From DAOVRD01 sp964521715 (GTDB lineage: Bacteria; Planctomycetota; Brocadiia; SM23-32), in contig CAZFSS010000038.1 of assembly GCA_964521715.1 (NCBI GenBank), positions 1-27,676 on the forward strand: DNA of 27,676 bases, in the 5' to 3' direction. The position numbers and the translations under genes are program-made. Positions 15,814 through 23,117 of this stretch are shown piece by piece (the stretch's first letter is position 1; the number at the start of each line of letters is the position of its first letter). The notes under the pieces were generated by a model, which was not told the DNA's origin, ran no database searches, and worked only from the letters and a program-made list of their open reading frames with translations.

Positions 15814-17621
15814 TATGCCTGGGCAACCCCGGCCCGGAGCGGTCCGGCACGAGACACAATGCGGGCTACGCCTTCGCCGACTACCTCCAGCGGAATCACG
15901 GGTTCCCCGATTTCCGGGCGCTGGACGGCGTTGAGGCCGAGGGAGTGGAGGGGGAGATCGCCGGCCTGCCCGTGCTCCTCGTCAAGCCCTCAACGCTGAT
16001 GAACGAGTGCGGTCGCGTCGTCGCCCCGCTCTCGGCGCGCTGCCCCTGCGAGACGAGCCTCTACGGCATCGCACACGACGACCTGGACGTGCCGCTCGGC
16101 ACCGTCAGAGGGCGCAGCAAAGGCGGCCACGGCGGGCATAACGGCGTGAGGGCCATACTGGCGGCGGCCGGGGAGCGGGAATTCTTCCGCATTAAGCTGG
16201 GCGTCCACTCGGCCGCGAGGGCAGGTCACGATTCCGTCGCCGATTACCTGCTCTCGGACTTCCTGCCGGCCGAGCGCGGGCAACTCGAAGCGTCCTTCCC
16301 GCAGGCCGAGGAGATCCTGATCGGCCAGATCAAATCCTACGCGGCCGGCCTGGCGAAGCAGGACCGGACCGAGGACGTGAGGACGCGATACCGCCAAGAC
16401 GTGCTGGCCGACGCGCGGCGGGCGCTGGCGCACCTGAGCGTCGCCTCGCCGTATCCCGTGTTTCTCAGCCGACGCGAGATGGGCCGGGCCTTCGACGTGG
16501 TGACCGCACTGGCCAAACTGCTGCGGAAGGCGCAGCGCGCGGCCGCCGAGGACGACGACTTCCGCGCGCGCCTGATGGCCTTCATCCCCGAGGAGTTGCG
16601 CCCGCTTCTGCCTTCGCCGGCTGCGTCTGGCGGGGCCTTCTTCGCGGCCGACCTGCACGTGGCCGATGGGCAGATCAAGGTGATCGAGCTGAACTGCGCG
16701 GTGGGCTACGCCCATTACGCCCGCCTGGCCGATGAGGCGCTTTTCCCGCTCCTGGAGGAGCGCCTTGGGGGGATCGAGCGGCCCTTCGACGGGGACTTCG
16801 CGTCGTTCCTCTACGCACGGGGCCTCAAGCCGGTGCACGATCCCGAGCGCGGCGTCATCGCCTTCCTGCGGGGCTTCGACAACCGCGACATGTTCAACGC
16901 CGACGAGCTGGCGGATCTCGCCCGGCGGATCGAGCAGCGCGAGGCGCTCGCCATCCCCCTCTGCCACGAGAGGGACCTGCAGCTGCGCGGCGACGGCCTG
17001 CACCTGAGGGACGGCCGGCGGGTCGACCTGCTCTACGTCGAGGAGAACCTGTCCGAGTGGGGCGGGCTTGCTGCCGATTCAGCCGTGCGCGGGGCCGTGA
17101 CTGCCGGCGTCGTCAAGACGTTCCCGTCGCTCGGCACGTTCCTCCTGACCAACAAGGGGTTCTTGTCCTTGCTCGTCGATCCCTCGGCGCAGCGCTGGCT
17201 CCAGCCCGACGAGGCGGAGGGCAAGGTCATCCGCGAGAACGTGCTCTGGTCCCATCCGCTGGACGAGCACATCGAGCCCGCCGCTTACCACATGCTCCAG
17301 CAGGGGCTGACGCTGGTGGTGAAGGACGCACTCGGCGGGGGAGGGCGCGGGGTGACGGTGATGCGCCCCGACTCGTCATCGCAGCAGACGGGCCACATCC
17401 TGCGCCGCCGCATGTTGGACGGCGGCAGCGTGGTGCAGGGCTACTTCCCCGCCGGCCGATGGGCGGAGGATACGGACCTTCGATTCGACGTGCGCGTCCT
17501 GGCCGCCGCGCACGAGGGCGAGATCGCCATCGGCCCCGTCTATGCTCGCGTCTTCCGCGGGGAGAAGGTGAACTTCAGCGACCCCGGCTCCGGCGTGGCC
17601 CCCGTCTACGTGATCGTCTGA
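15783..17621 (+). CDS. Peptidyl-tRNA hydrolase fused to an ATP-grasp-like ligase
   Basis: A 612-aa two-part protein. Residues 1-190 are a complete bacterial Pth domain, the esterase that frees tRNA from peptidyl-tRNA. They include CLGNPGPERSGTRHNAGYAF (catalytic H25), KPSTLMNECG (68-77), HDDLDVPLG (98-106, D99/D102), GGHGGHNGVRAI (114-125, N120) and FRIKLGV (135-141). Stand-alone Pth is about 190 aa. Residues about 200-612 look like a circularly permuted ATP-grasp/glutathionylspermidine-synthase-type region: IKVIELNCAVGYA (from about 298), VVKDALGGGGRGVTV (about 511-525, nucleotide loop), DLRFDVRVLAA (about 565) and a final NFSDPGSG. The frame is unbroken across the join. The ATG at 15783 is the only usable start before the LGNPG motif and lies inside the KamA gene. 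I know of no described protein with this architecture. Pth call firm; ATP-grasp call moderate. Confidence 0.8.
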   Translation: MARTQPRVVLICLGNPGPERSGTRHNAGYAFADYLQRNHGFPDFRALDGVEAEGVEGEIAGLPVLLVKPSTLMNECGRVVAPLSARCPCETSLYGIAHDDLDVPLGTVRGRSKGGHGGHNGVRAILAAAGEREFFRIKLGVHSAARAGHDSVADYLLSDFLPAERGQLEASFPQAEEILIGQIKSYAAGLAKQDRTEDVRTRYRQDVLADARRALAHLSVASPYPVFLSRREMGRAFDVVTALAKLLRKAQRAAAEDDDFRARLMAFIPEELRPLLPSPAASGGAFFAADLHVADGQIKVIELNCAVGYAHYARLADEALFPLLEERLGGIERPFDGDFASFLYARGLKPVHDPERGVIAFLRGFDNRDMFNADELADLARRIEQREALAIPLCHERDLQLRGDGLHLRDGRRVDLLYVEENLSEWGGLAADSAVRGAVTAGVVKTFPSLGTFLLTNKGFLSLLVDPSAQRWLQPDEAEGKVIRENVLWSHPLDEHIEPAAYHMLQQGLTLVVKDALGGGGRGVTVMRPDSSSQQTGHILRRRMLDGGSVVQGYFPAGRWAEDTDLRFDVRVLAAAHEGEIAIGPVYARVFRGEKVNFSDPGSGVAPVYVIV

Positions 17622-17796
17622 TTTAGGCGCACATTGCCCACGTTGCCACCGCGATATACGGGGGAGTGGAGCCCTGCCGACTGAGGTGAAGAAGCAAGCG
17701 GCGTTCCCAAGGTGGTGAGAGATCCAGAGCCCTATCGGGAGCGACCATCGCTCTTGGCTGTCGCGAGCCAAGCCTCTGTGTTCCTCTGCTTGAATG

Positions 17797-17814
17797 CGCG
17801 ATTGCGCAATCGCG
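17797..17814. repeat. 18-bp perfect palindrome
   Basis: CGCGATTGCGCAATCGCG reads identically on both strands with no spacer. It lies about 115 nt before the -35 box of the three-gene operon, so it could be a dimeric regulator site or a recombination/boundary site. Having no loop, it is a poor terminator. Confidence 0.5.
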
Positions 17815-17885
17815 GACGGGGTAGTGCTTTTTCTCCTTGCTGTAAGGGTTGGACAACCGCGGACTTACGTTTGTTGCTTGACACG

Positions 17886-17900
17886 CGCCGTACGTCGGCG
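17886..17900. repeat. Inverted repeat upstream of the island promoter
   Basis: CGCCG and CGGCG arms flank TACGT, right after a TTGACA at 17878. It may be an operator, or chance in GC-rich sequence. Confidence 0.3.
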
Positions 17901-17927
17901 ACAACGCTATGTTGCGTTAAGTAGTAC

Positions 17928-17955
17928 TTGACAAATGCGCGGGAGCCTGTATCAT
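17928..17955 (+). promoter_or_regulatory. Strong sigma70-type promoter of the three-gene operon
   Basis: TTGACA (17928-17933), a 16-nt spacer and TATCAT (17950-17955) give near-consensus boxes. Transcription would start near 17962, about 60 nt before the first ATG, which has GGGAAGGGG upstream. Confidence 0.7.
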
Positions 17956-18023
17956 TCTTCCGGTTTCTTAGCGTTTGCCAGGAATTCGCCTAGCTCCAAT
18001 GTGTCTAGGGAAGGGGTCCGGCC

Positions 18024-18479
18024 ATGGGTATAGTCCAAGACTGGCAAACTCGTGCGCGCTTGCGTAGCTTCGCTACGTTCGCCGGACAAGTGGTGGAAGA
18101 GTTCGGCAGGTTCCTTCTGCTGAACCAGAAGGGAAGTTTATTCCCCTCCGTCTGCGATGATCTGGTGGCTTTTTTCGGGAGTGTCTCCGATCCCAAGGAG
18201 GTGCTTTGGGCGTCACCGGCTCGCCCCACTGTAGTTGGGTTTAGCGCAGATGGCGAGATGATGCAGAGGATCTTCAATGGTTTCAGTTTTCAGCCGAAGG
18301 AGGAACAGCAGCTTGAAGAGTCGTGCAAGAGGCTTATAGAAATGATAGGCCAGATAAAGGTCGCGGACGACATATCTCGGGTCAAGCGCGAGGTCGATAT
18401 GTTCCGCGACGTATTCATTGACGTCGAAGAAGCTTGCGTTGGCGAACTTATTCCACAAGAGGAAGTCCAGTTGGGCTAG
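18024..18479 (+). CDS. Unrecognised 151-aa protein, first gene of dCTP-deaminase operon
   Basis: I do not recognise a family. The protein is soluble, with no signal or membrane segment. The N-terminal half is helical and hydrophobic/basic (LRSFATFAGQVVEEFGRFLLL). A middle part has VTFSADGEMM-like strand character (PTVVGFSADGEMMQRIF), and the C-terminal third is strongly charged and probably helical (EEQQLEESCKRLIEMI; ISRVKREVDMFRDVFIDVEEA). The real gene status is supported by its own promoter, the GGGAAGGGG ribosome site and only 6 nt to the next gene. Codon use is less GC-rich than in the Pth operon (one hand-counted line, 18121-18180, is 50% GC against 72% for 16081-16140). Inference: an accessory or regulatory partner of the two downstream proteins. 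Confidence 0.65.
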   Translation: MGIVQDWQTRARLRSFATFAGQVVEEFGRFLLLNQKGSLFPSVCDDLVAFFGSVSDPKEVLWASPARPTVVGFSADGEMMQRIFNGFSFQPKEEQQLEESCKRLIEMIGQIKVADDISRVKREVDMFRDVFIDVEEACVGELIPQEEVQLG

Positions 18480-18485
18480 GCGCAC

Positions 18486-19925
18486 GTGCCGATGGACATC
18501 TTGGACTTCAGCCTTCGAGATTTCGCAGCTCAGGTACGCTCTGCTGCTAGCCGGCTGGCTGCTCGTGTTCAGCGCCCTCCTTCGGTTCAGTACCACTCCA
18601 AGTCGCAACAGGCGTTCGCCGATCATTTGCGCAGCGTGTGTCAGGCTATTCACGAGTGGCTTGAAGACAGCATTGAGAGTCTGACGGCCGAGAGTGGTGC
18701 ATGGGATGACAAGCAGAAGGCGCACTGTCTCAGACAGTTTAGGCTGGCGCTGTCTGACATAAGAGACCTTACGGCCCTGGCGCGCAATGTTGTTGAGCCA
18801 GGAGTGCTGGATCTTCCCTCGCCGCTCATACTGTGGGTTCAGGAAACGTTCGCCAGGCTACTCCCTTGCATGCAGCTTCTGATCGGGTTGAGCGACGAAG
18901 ATTCTTTCGGTATGGTATTGGCCCTTCCTGGTACGAGGGCTCAGTCTCCGTGGGGGGCCACCGATGCTGGGGGCGCCCGCAAGTGGGCGTTAACGCAGTA
19001 CTCCCGAATGCGCCCTCTCATGCTGGCAGACGTCATGATCCTGTACCACGAGCTTTTCCACCCAGTCTTCGCCGCTGACGAGGACGTGAGACAGTTCCTT
19101 AGAGACAAGCGGGACAGCGTTGCCGCAAGAGTCAGAGGCAAGGCCAAGGAGCTGGTCTCGCAGAGGGGCACGCGGCCGCGATTGCTTGATGTTTTCGCTG
19201 AACGTGAGATCGAGGGAATGCTGTGGACTGTTATTGAGCAATGGGCGGCGGAGTTCTTCTGTGACTTCGGAGCGGCAGCGCTGGCCGGACCGAGTTTTCT
19301 CTTCGGTGCGCTGCTCTATGATTGTGACTTGCCGGGTCGCGGGCCGGCACAGTCTCAACTCCAGTTCACCCATCCGCCGATGGGGTTGCGTCACTCGTAC
19401 GTTGCGTCGCTCTTGCGTGACAACGGGTGGGCTTGTCTGATCAGCGAAGCGCCGGTGGTGAGTGAATGGCTCGGCGCTGTTGAGGTGCCAAGTACCACAC
19501 TGCACGAGCAGAAAGGTGATGAGGAAGCGACCCGGATCGTCAAGTTTGCTGGTTCTCTGGTCGTTGACGAGTATCTGGATGACCTTAGAGCCAAGGTGTT
19601 GTGCATCATCGATCCGCTACCACGTGTCTTCCGAAGTTGCGCGGATAGGTGCAAACGGCTCTGGGACGAGCGCCGCGACGGCATGAGTGACGGCGAGCTT
19701 CCCTTTATCTATACGCCTGACGTAGAGCCCATCAGTCCTCTTGACGTAGTCAATGTCTGTGCGCTGTTCCTGCTTTCGGGGCGGATGGATGCCGAATGGT
19801 CTGAGTATCCGGATGCCGGACGGCCAGTCTGTCGGAGGGAAGCCCGGATAGCTAAGCTGACAGATATGATGCTCAAGAACATGGAAGACGTTCTCGTGGT
19901 CTGCAGGCATAGGGGGCTCGCGTGA
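18486..19925 (+). CDS. HExxH metallopeptidase-like protein of unknown family
   Basis: A 479-aa soluble protein. MILYHELFHPVF (184-195) holds a zinc-metallopeptidase motif, HELFH (H188, E189, H192). Some 55 residues later, VIEQWAAEFFCDFGAAALAGPSFLFGALL (249-277) has the E-x-WA-x-E-x-x-x-D pattern seen where gluzincin-like enzymes place a third zinc ligand (E251 or E256) and a supporting Asp (D260). THPPMGLR (295-302) follows, a short HPP-R pattern that often closes such domains. The N-terminal 180 residues are helical and give no family. The start is GTG 18486 or ATG 18492, and the ribosome site (GGGCTAGG) does not decide. The 3' end overlaps the deaminase gene by GTGA. Inference: a protease acting with, or controlling, the deaminase. 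Proteolysis is not proven by the motif alone. Confidence 0.68.
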   Translation: MPMDILDFSLRDFAAQVRSAASRLAARVQRPPSVQYHSKSQQAFADHLRSVCQAIHEWLEDSIESLTAESGAWDDKQKAHCLRQFRLALSDIRDLTALARNVVEPGVLDLPSPLILWVQETFARLLPCMQLLIGLSDEDSFGMVLALPGTRAQSPWGATDAGGARKWALTQYSRMRPLMLADVMILYHELFHPVFAADEDVRQFLRDKRDSVAARVRGKAKELVSQRGTRPRLLDVFAEREIEGMLWTVIEQWAAEFFCDFGAAALAGPSFLFGALLYDCDLPGRGPAQSQLQFTHPPMGLRHSYVASLLRDNGWACLISEAPVVSEWLGAVEVPSTTLHEQKGDEEATRIVKFAGSLVVDEYLDDLRAKVLCIIDPLPRVFRSCADRCKRLWDERRDGMSDGELPFIYTPDVEPISPLDVVNVCALFLLSGRMDAEWSEYPDAGRPVCRREARIAKLTDMMLKNMEDVLVVCRHRGLA

Positions 19926-20554
19926 GCGTACTCACACACGATCAGATTGTGTGTCATATCAAAAGCGGCCAGCTGATCTGCTCGCCCCTTATGGACTGGC
20001 GCCAGGTCGGTGAGTCCAGCCTTGACTTCCGCGTCGGTACGCATTTCATCCTTTTCAAGATCTCTCTTAGACCTTGCCTGGACGTCTTAGAGCGTGGTGC
20101 CACCGGCTCGCCCCTAGACTTCCAGGAGAAAGTGCATGTGGGCATAGGCGGCAGACTCATTCTGGCGCCTGGCATGGTTGTTCTCGCCGCCACACTCGAG
20201 TTCTTCAGCATACCTCCATTTCTGGCATGTGAGGTGATAACGCGTTCTTCATGGGGTCGTCTGGGTCTTGTCATAGCGACTGCCACTTGGGTACACCCCT
20301 TGTTCCGGGGTTGCCTGACCCTGGAAATAGTCAACCACTCGCGCTCGGCCGTTGCTCTCTATCCCGGGACGAAGATCGGCCAGCTTGTCTTCCACGAAGC
20401 TGCGCCGCCCGCATGCATACCGCGGTTGGAGAAGCTCAAACAGGGGATGACACGGCCAGAGTACTCGAAGCTCTTTTCGCAGCCGCCAGACGCTTTTGTC
20501 TCTGGGTTCCAACTCCAACCTTGGCACGAACCGGGCGGGACTACTGGGGGGTAA
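19922..20554 (+). CDS. dCTP deaminase/dUTPase-family protein
   Basis: A 210-aa member of the trimeric dUTPase-like fold in which dCTP deaminase converts dCTP to dUTP. Family landmarks: ESSLDFRVG (31-39), ITRSSWGRLGLVIATATWVHPLFRG (106-130, with R108, S109, R113 as nucleotide and catalytic contacts), the catalytic glutamate E135 in LTLEIVN, and LYPGTKIGQLVFHE (146-159). The key residues appear present, so activity on deoxycytidine or deoxyuridine nucleotides is likely. Start is GTG, overlapping the preceding stop. The C-terminus (about 170-210) differs from housekeeping Dcd. Known dCTP deaminases in phage defence deplete dCTP during infection. Placement in a lower-GC, self-contained operon with a protease-like gene fits such a role (inference). 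A plain housekeeping dcd is the alternative. Confidence 0.85.
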   Translation: MSVLTHDQIVCHIKSGQLICSPLMDWRQVGESSLDFRVGTHFILFKISLRPCLDVLERGATGSPLDFQEKVHVGIGGRLILAPGMVVLAATLEFFSIPPFLACEVITRSSWGRLGLVIATATWVHPLFRGCLTLEIVNHSRSAVALYPGTKIGQLVFHEAAPPACIPRLEKLKQGMTRPEYSKLFSQPPDAFVSGFQLQPWHEPGGTTGG

Positions 20555-20689
20555 GGCCTTCCTGCGGGCCATTCAAGGGGGCACTTTTCGTGGAGCGTTC
20601 TGCTTAGCGCTGCAGAAGACGAAGCCAGACCGTCCTATGGTGGTTAGCTGGAGCGAACGCGAGCAACTGCGGGGGGCTAGGCCGACAGC

Positions 20690-21733
20690 CTACTCGATCG
20701 CTACTTCCTTGCCGGCCTCCGCGCTGGCGTAGAGGCCGTCCAGCATTTTCTGGACGTTCAGGCCGGAGATGGCCGGGCACTGGGTGTGGCCCTCGCCCCG
20801 CACGTCGGCGATCCAGTCGTCGATCTTCTTGTCCATCGAGTCCCACTTGCCGCAGTAGTTCGGCTGGATGTCGACCATCGCTCCCGCTTCGTCCGTGAAG
20901 ATGCTCGGCGGGTGGAGGACGCATCCTCCCTTATCGCCCATGAGCTGGCAGTTGAACACGTCCTCCTTGATGTGGGCGGCGAAGCTGGCCTCGACGGACA
21001 TGACGGCGCCGTTGTCGAACCGGATCAGGCCGACGGCCAGGTCCTCGACGGTGTAGGTTTTCCAGTCCCACGGCCCCCAGGGGCACTGGGCCTCGGGCGG
21101 CTTGTTGCCCAGGTAGGTGAACATCTGGGCGCTGGCGGCCACCGGCTTCGGCTCGCCCATCAGGAAGTGCGCGCACTCCATGATGTGCACGCCGATGTCG
21201 ATCAGAGGCCCGCCGCCCTGGAGCTCCTTGCGTCCGAAGACGCCCCAACTCGGGATGCCGCGACGCCGCAGCGCCTGGCAGCGCGCGAACAGCATCTTGC
21301 CAAGCGTGCCCTGATCTATGAAGCGCTTGATGGCCTGCGCCGCGGGGCTGAGCCGGTACTGGAACCCCATGGTCAGCCGCCCCGCGCTCCGCTTGGCTGC
21401 GTCGACCATCGCCTGCGCTTCCTGCGCGTTCATGGCCATCGGTTTCTCGACCATGACGTGCTTGCCGGCCTTGAGCGCGGCGATAGTGGGGTCCTTGTGC
21501 ATGTAGTTCGGCGTGCAGACCGTGACGGCGTCCATCTCGTCGAGATGCACCATCTCGTTGAAGTCCTTGTACGTATGCGGGACCGGGTACTTCTCGGCGA
21601 ACTTCTTCAGGTTCTCCTCACTGACGTCGCAGCCGGCGACGATCTTCACGTCGGCCAGTTCGGCCAGGCGCTGCGCCTGCCGCATGGCGATGCCGCCGGT
21701 TCCGATCACGCCCACTCTCACCAGTTTCGGCAT
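20690..21733 (-). CDS. Gfo/Idh/MocA family oxidoreductase
   Basis: A 347-aa NAD(P)-dependent sugar or polyol dehydrogenase. The Rossmann motif is VGVIGTGGIA (near residues 6-15). The classical EKP is present (E96-K97-P98, in VMVEKPMA). The C-terminal substrate side has GGGPLIDIGVHIMECAHFLMG with D179 and H183 in the usual positions. Unlike the oxidoreductase at 4080-5294, the EKP is canonical, so the two are distinct paralogs. The ATG at 21733 has AGGAGA at good spacing and sits about 42 nt after a predicted start of transcription. A longer in-frame ATG (21757) adds eight unneeded residues. It is probably monocistronic, with the DUF4380-like lipoprotein gene upstream on the same strand. Substrate unknown. 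Confidence 0.88.
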   Translation of the reverse strand: MPKLVRVGVIGTGGIAMRQAQRLAELADVKIVAGCDVSEENLKKFAEKYPVPHTYKDFNEMVHLDEMDAVTVCTPNYMHKDPTIAALKAGKHVMVEKPMAMNAQEAQAMVDAAKRSAGRLTMGFQYRLSPAAQAIKRFIDQGTLGKMLFARCQALRRRGIPSWGVFGRKELQGGGPLIDIGVHIMECAHFLMGEPKPVAASAQMFTYLGNKPPEAQCPWGPWDWKTYTVEDLAVGLIRFDNGAVMSVEASFAAHIKEDVFNCQLMGDKGGCVLHPPSIFTDEAGAMVDIQPNYCGKWDSMDKKIDDWIADVRGEGHTQCPAISGLNVQKMLDGLYASAEAGKEVAIE

Positions 21734-21781
21734 TGTTGCTTCTCCTGCAAAGAGCACGTAGGGGAAGGGGCAAGACGGCTA

Positions 21782-21810
21782 TTCCTACCGGACGGCCGGA
21801 GGTTTGTCAA
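21782..21810 (-). promoter_or_regulatory. Probable promoter of the Gfo/Idh/MocA gene
   Basis: On the minus strand, TTGACA (21810-21805), a 17-nt spacer and TAGGAA (21787-21782). Perfect -35, moderate -10, about 50 nt before the ATG. Confidence 0.5.
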
Positions 21811-21873
21811 CGGCTTCCGCGGTGAGCGGGGGCGGCCGCAACGCTGCGTTGACGGCGTCCAGGTCGCCGGGCG

Positions 21874-22890
21874 TCAGCGCCCCAGCAGCCGCGTCGCCGT
21901 CTCCTTAATGCTCGCCATCAGGGCCTCGTCGGTGTCGGCCGCCCCGGCGGGGGCGAGCTGCCACGTCTCGACCGTGCTCGTCTTCTGTCCCGGCTTGAGG
22001 GTGACGGCCGGGCCGACCACCTCGAGTTCGATGTAGCCGATGTCGCTGGTGTAGACCTCGCGGGGTGCTTCCGTCTCGGGCGTCGGCGCCTCGGGCATGC
22101 TGAACGACTTCAGGTAGATGAGGCCGCCTCTAACGCAGCCCAGCCAGCCCGGTCCTCCGGAGATGAAGAGCTTGCCGGACTTGCCCGTCGGCTTGAGCAG
22201 CAGCATGTCGTCGTGGCGGCTCCATTGCTCGTCGAGCGGGCCGCCCTCGCGCGTGCGGTACGTGGCGCCCGGATCGAGCGGCACGAACGCCACGCAGTCC
22301 GAAGGCGCCTGCGTGACCTCCCAGACCGCGCCGGGGACCGGGCGATCCGACACGTTGCACATGGTCTGCTCGATCTGCACGCGCGTCCCCGTCGGCGCCA
22401 TGGTGATCGTGCGGTCGAACCGTATTCCGTGCTGATAGCTGGGCATGCCCGTCAGGTGCAGGGCTCCGCCGGCGGCGATGGCCGTCCTGCACGGCCCGCG
22501 GTCGAGCTGCCAGTCGGGCGGCCAGTCCCAGTCCTTCTCCGGCGCTATCCAGAGCTTGTAGCCGCCGAAGTTGAGCCACTGCTCGGTCGCTTCCATTGGA
22601 GCCGGCTTGGCGGCGGCGGCAGGCGTCGTCTCTTCGTTGACCCAGAGCACGTTCTCGCCGCCTGCGAGCGAGTACTTCATGATGCGGGCTATCTGCGGGA
22701 CGACCACCAGCTCCACCTCGCCGTTGGTCATGCGATAGGCGCCCTGCCAGCCGCAGAAGTCGACCTTGCTGATTGTCACCCCGCCCGCGCGATGAACCAC
22801 GCGGCCGCCCGCTCCGGCGCACCCGGCCCCAAACAGCACCGTGCCGACCGCAACGCCCAGAGGCAAGAGAAGCCTTACCGCAATTGCCAT
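21874..22890 (-). CDS. DUF4380-like lipoprotein, mutarotase-type fold
   Basis: A 338-aa exported protein. The N-terminus (MAIAVRLLLPLGVAVGTVLFG then AGC) is a signal peptide ending at a cysteine that probably carries lipid, although the lipobox is imperfect. The mature part is beta-rich and resembles DUF4380/galactose-mutarotase-like proteins: IARIMKYSLAGGENVLWVNEE, then NFGGYKLWIAPEKDW-DWPPDW, FDRTITMAP and a WEVTQAP strand. Such proteins are frequent in Planctomycetota and are presumed to bind sugars or act on them at the cell surface. No enzyme activity is established. The ATG at 22890 follows GGGGAGAG. The five-residue-longer start at 22905 lacks this spacing. It lies upstream of the Gfo/Idh/MocA gene on the same strand with a promoter between, so each may be expressed separately. 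Confidence 0.65.
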   Translation of the reverse strand: MAIAVRLLLPLGVAVGTVLFGAGCAGAGGRVVHRAGGVTISKVDFCGWQGAYRMTNGEVELVVVPQIARIMKYSLAGGENVLWVNEETTPAAAAKPAPMEATEQWLNFGGYKLWIAPEKDWDWPPDWQLDRGPCRTAIAAGGALHLTGMPSYQHGIRFDRTITMAPTGTRVQIEQTMCNVSDRPVPGAVWEVTQAPSDCVAFVPLDPGATYRTREGGPLDEQWSRHDDMLLLKPTGKSGKLFISGGPGWLGCVRGGLIYLKSFSMPEAPTPETEAPREVYTSDIGYIELEVVGPAVTLKPGQKTSTVETWQLAPAGAADTDEALMASIKETATRLLGR

Positions 22891-23117
22891 TGTCGCTCTC
22901 CCCACAGAGCATCTTTGTGCCGGCCATCCCAGTCCCGCAGCAGCCTAAAGTAACTAACGCGGGCCTGGCCATCAAGTGCTGGGCCTCGCGCGGCGTCGCT
23001 CTCGACGTGGCCCTCCTGCCGGGGTCCGGGCCGTGCAGCCGCCGCGAGCGGGCGCCGGCCGGCCGGGAATCACCTGCTGATGCCGCAGCGGGCGTGCGCA
23101 CAGACGACGGCCCGCCC

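Larger units (their letters stand above)
17622..17927. other. Intergenic boundary between the Pth operon and the low-GC island
   Basis: GC content drops visibly across this gap. It contains an 18-bp perfect palindrome (17797-17814), a CGCCG-TACGT-CGGCG inverted repeat (17886-17900) and an extra TTGACA (17878-17883) without a correctly spaced -10. No coding pattern was recognised on either strand. Confidence 0.4.

Noticed and set aside
17623..17904. A 93-aa minus-strand frame in the gap before the low-GC island
   Set aside because: No ribosome site or family pattern; it spans the palindrome and a composition boundary, so it is more likely chance.
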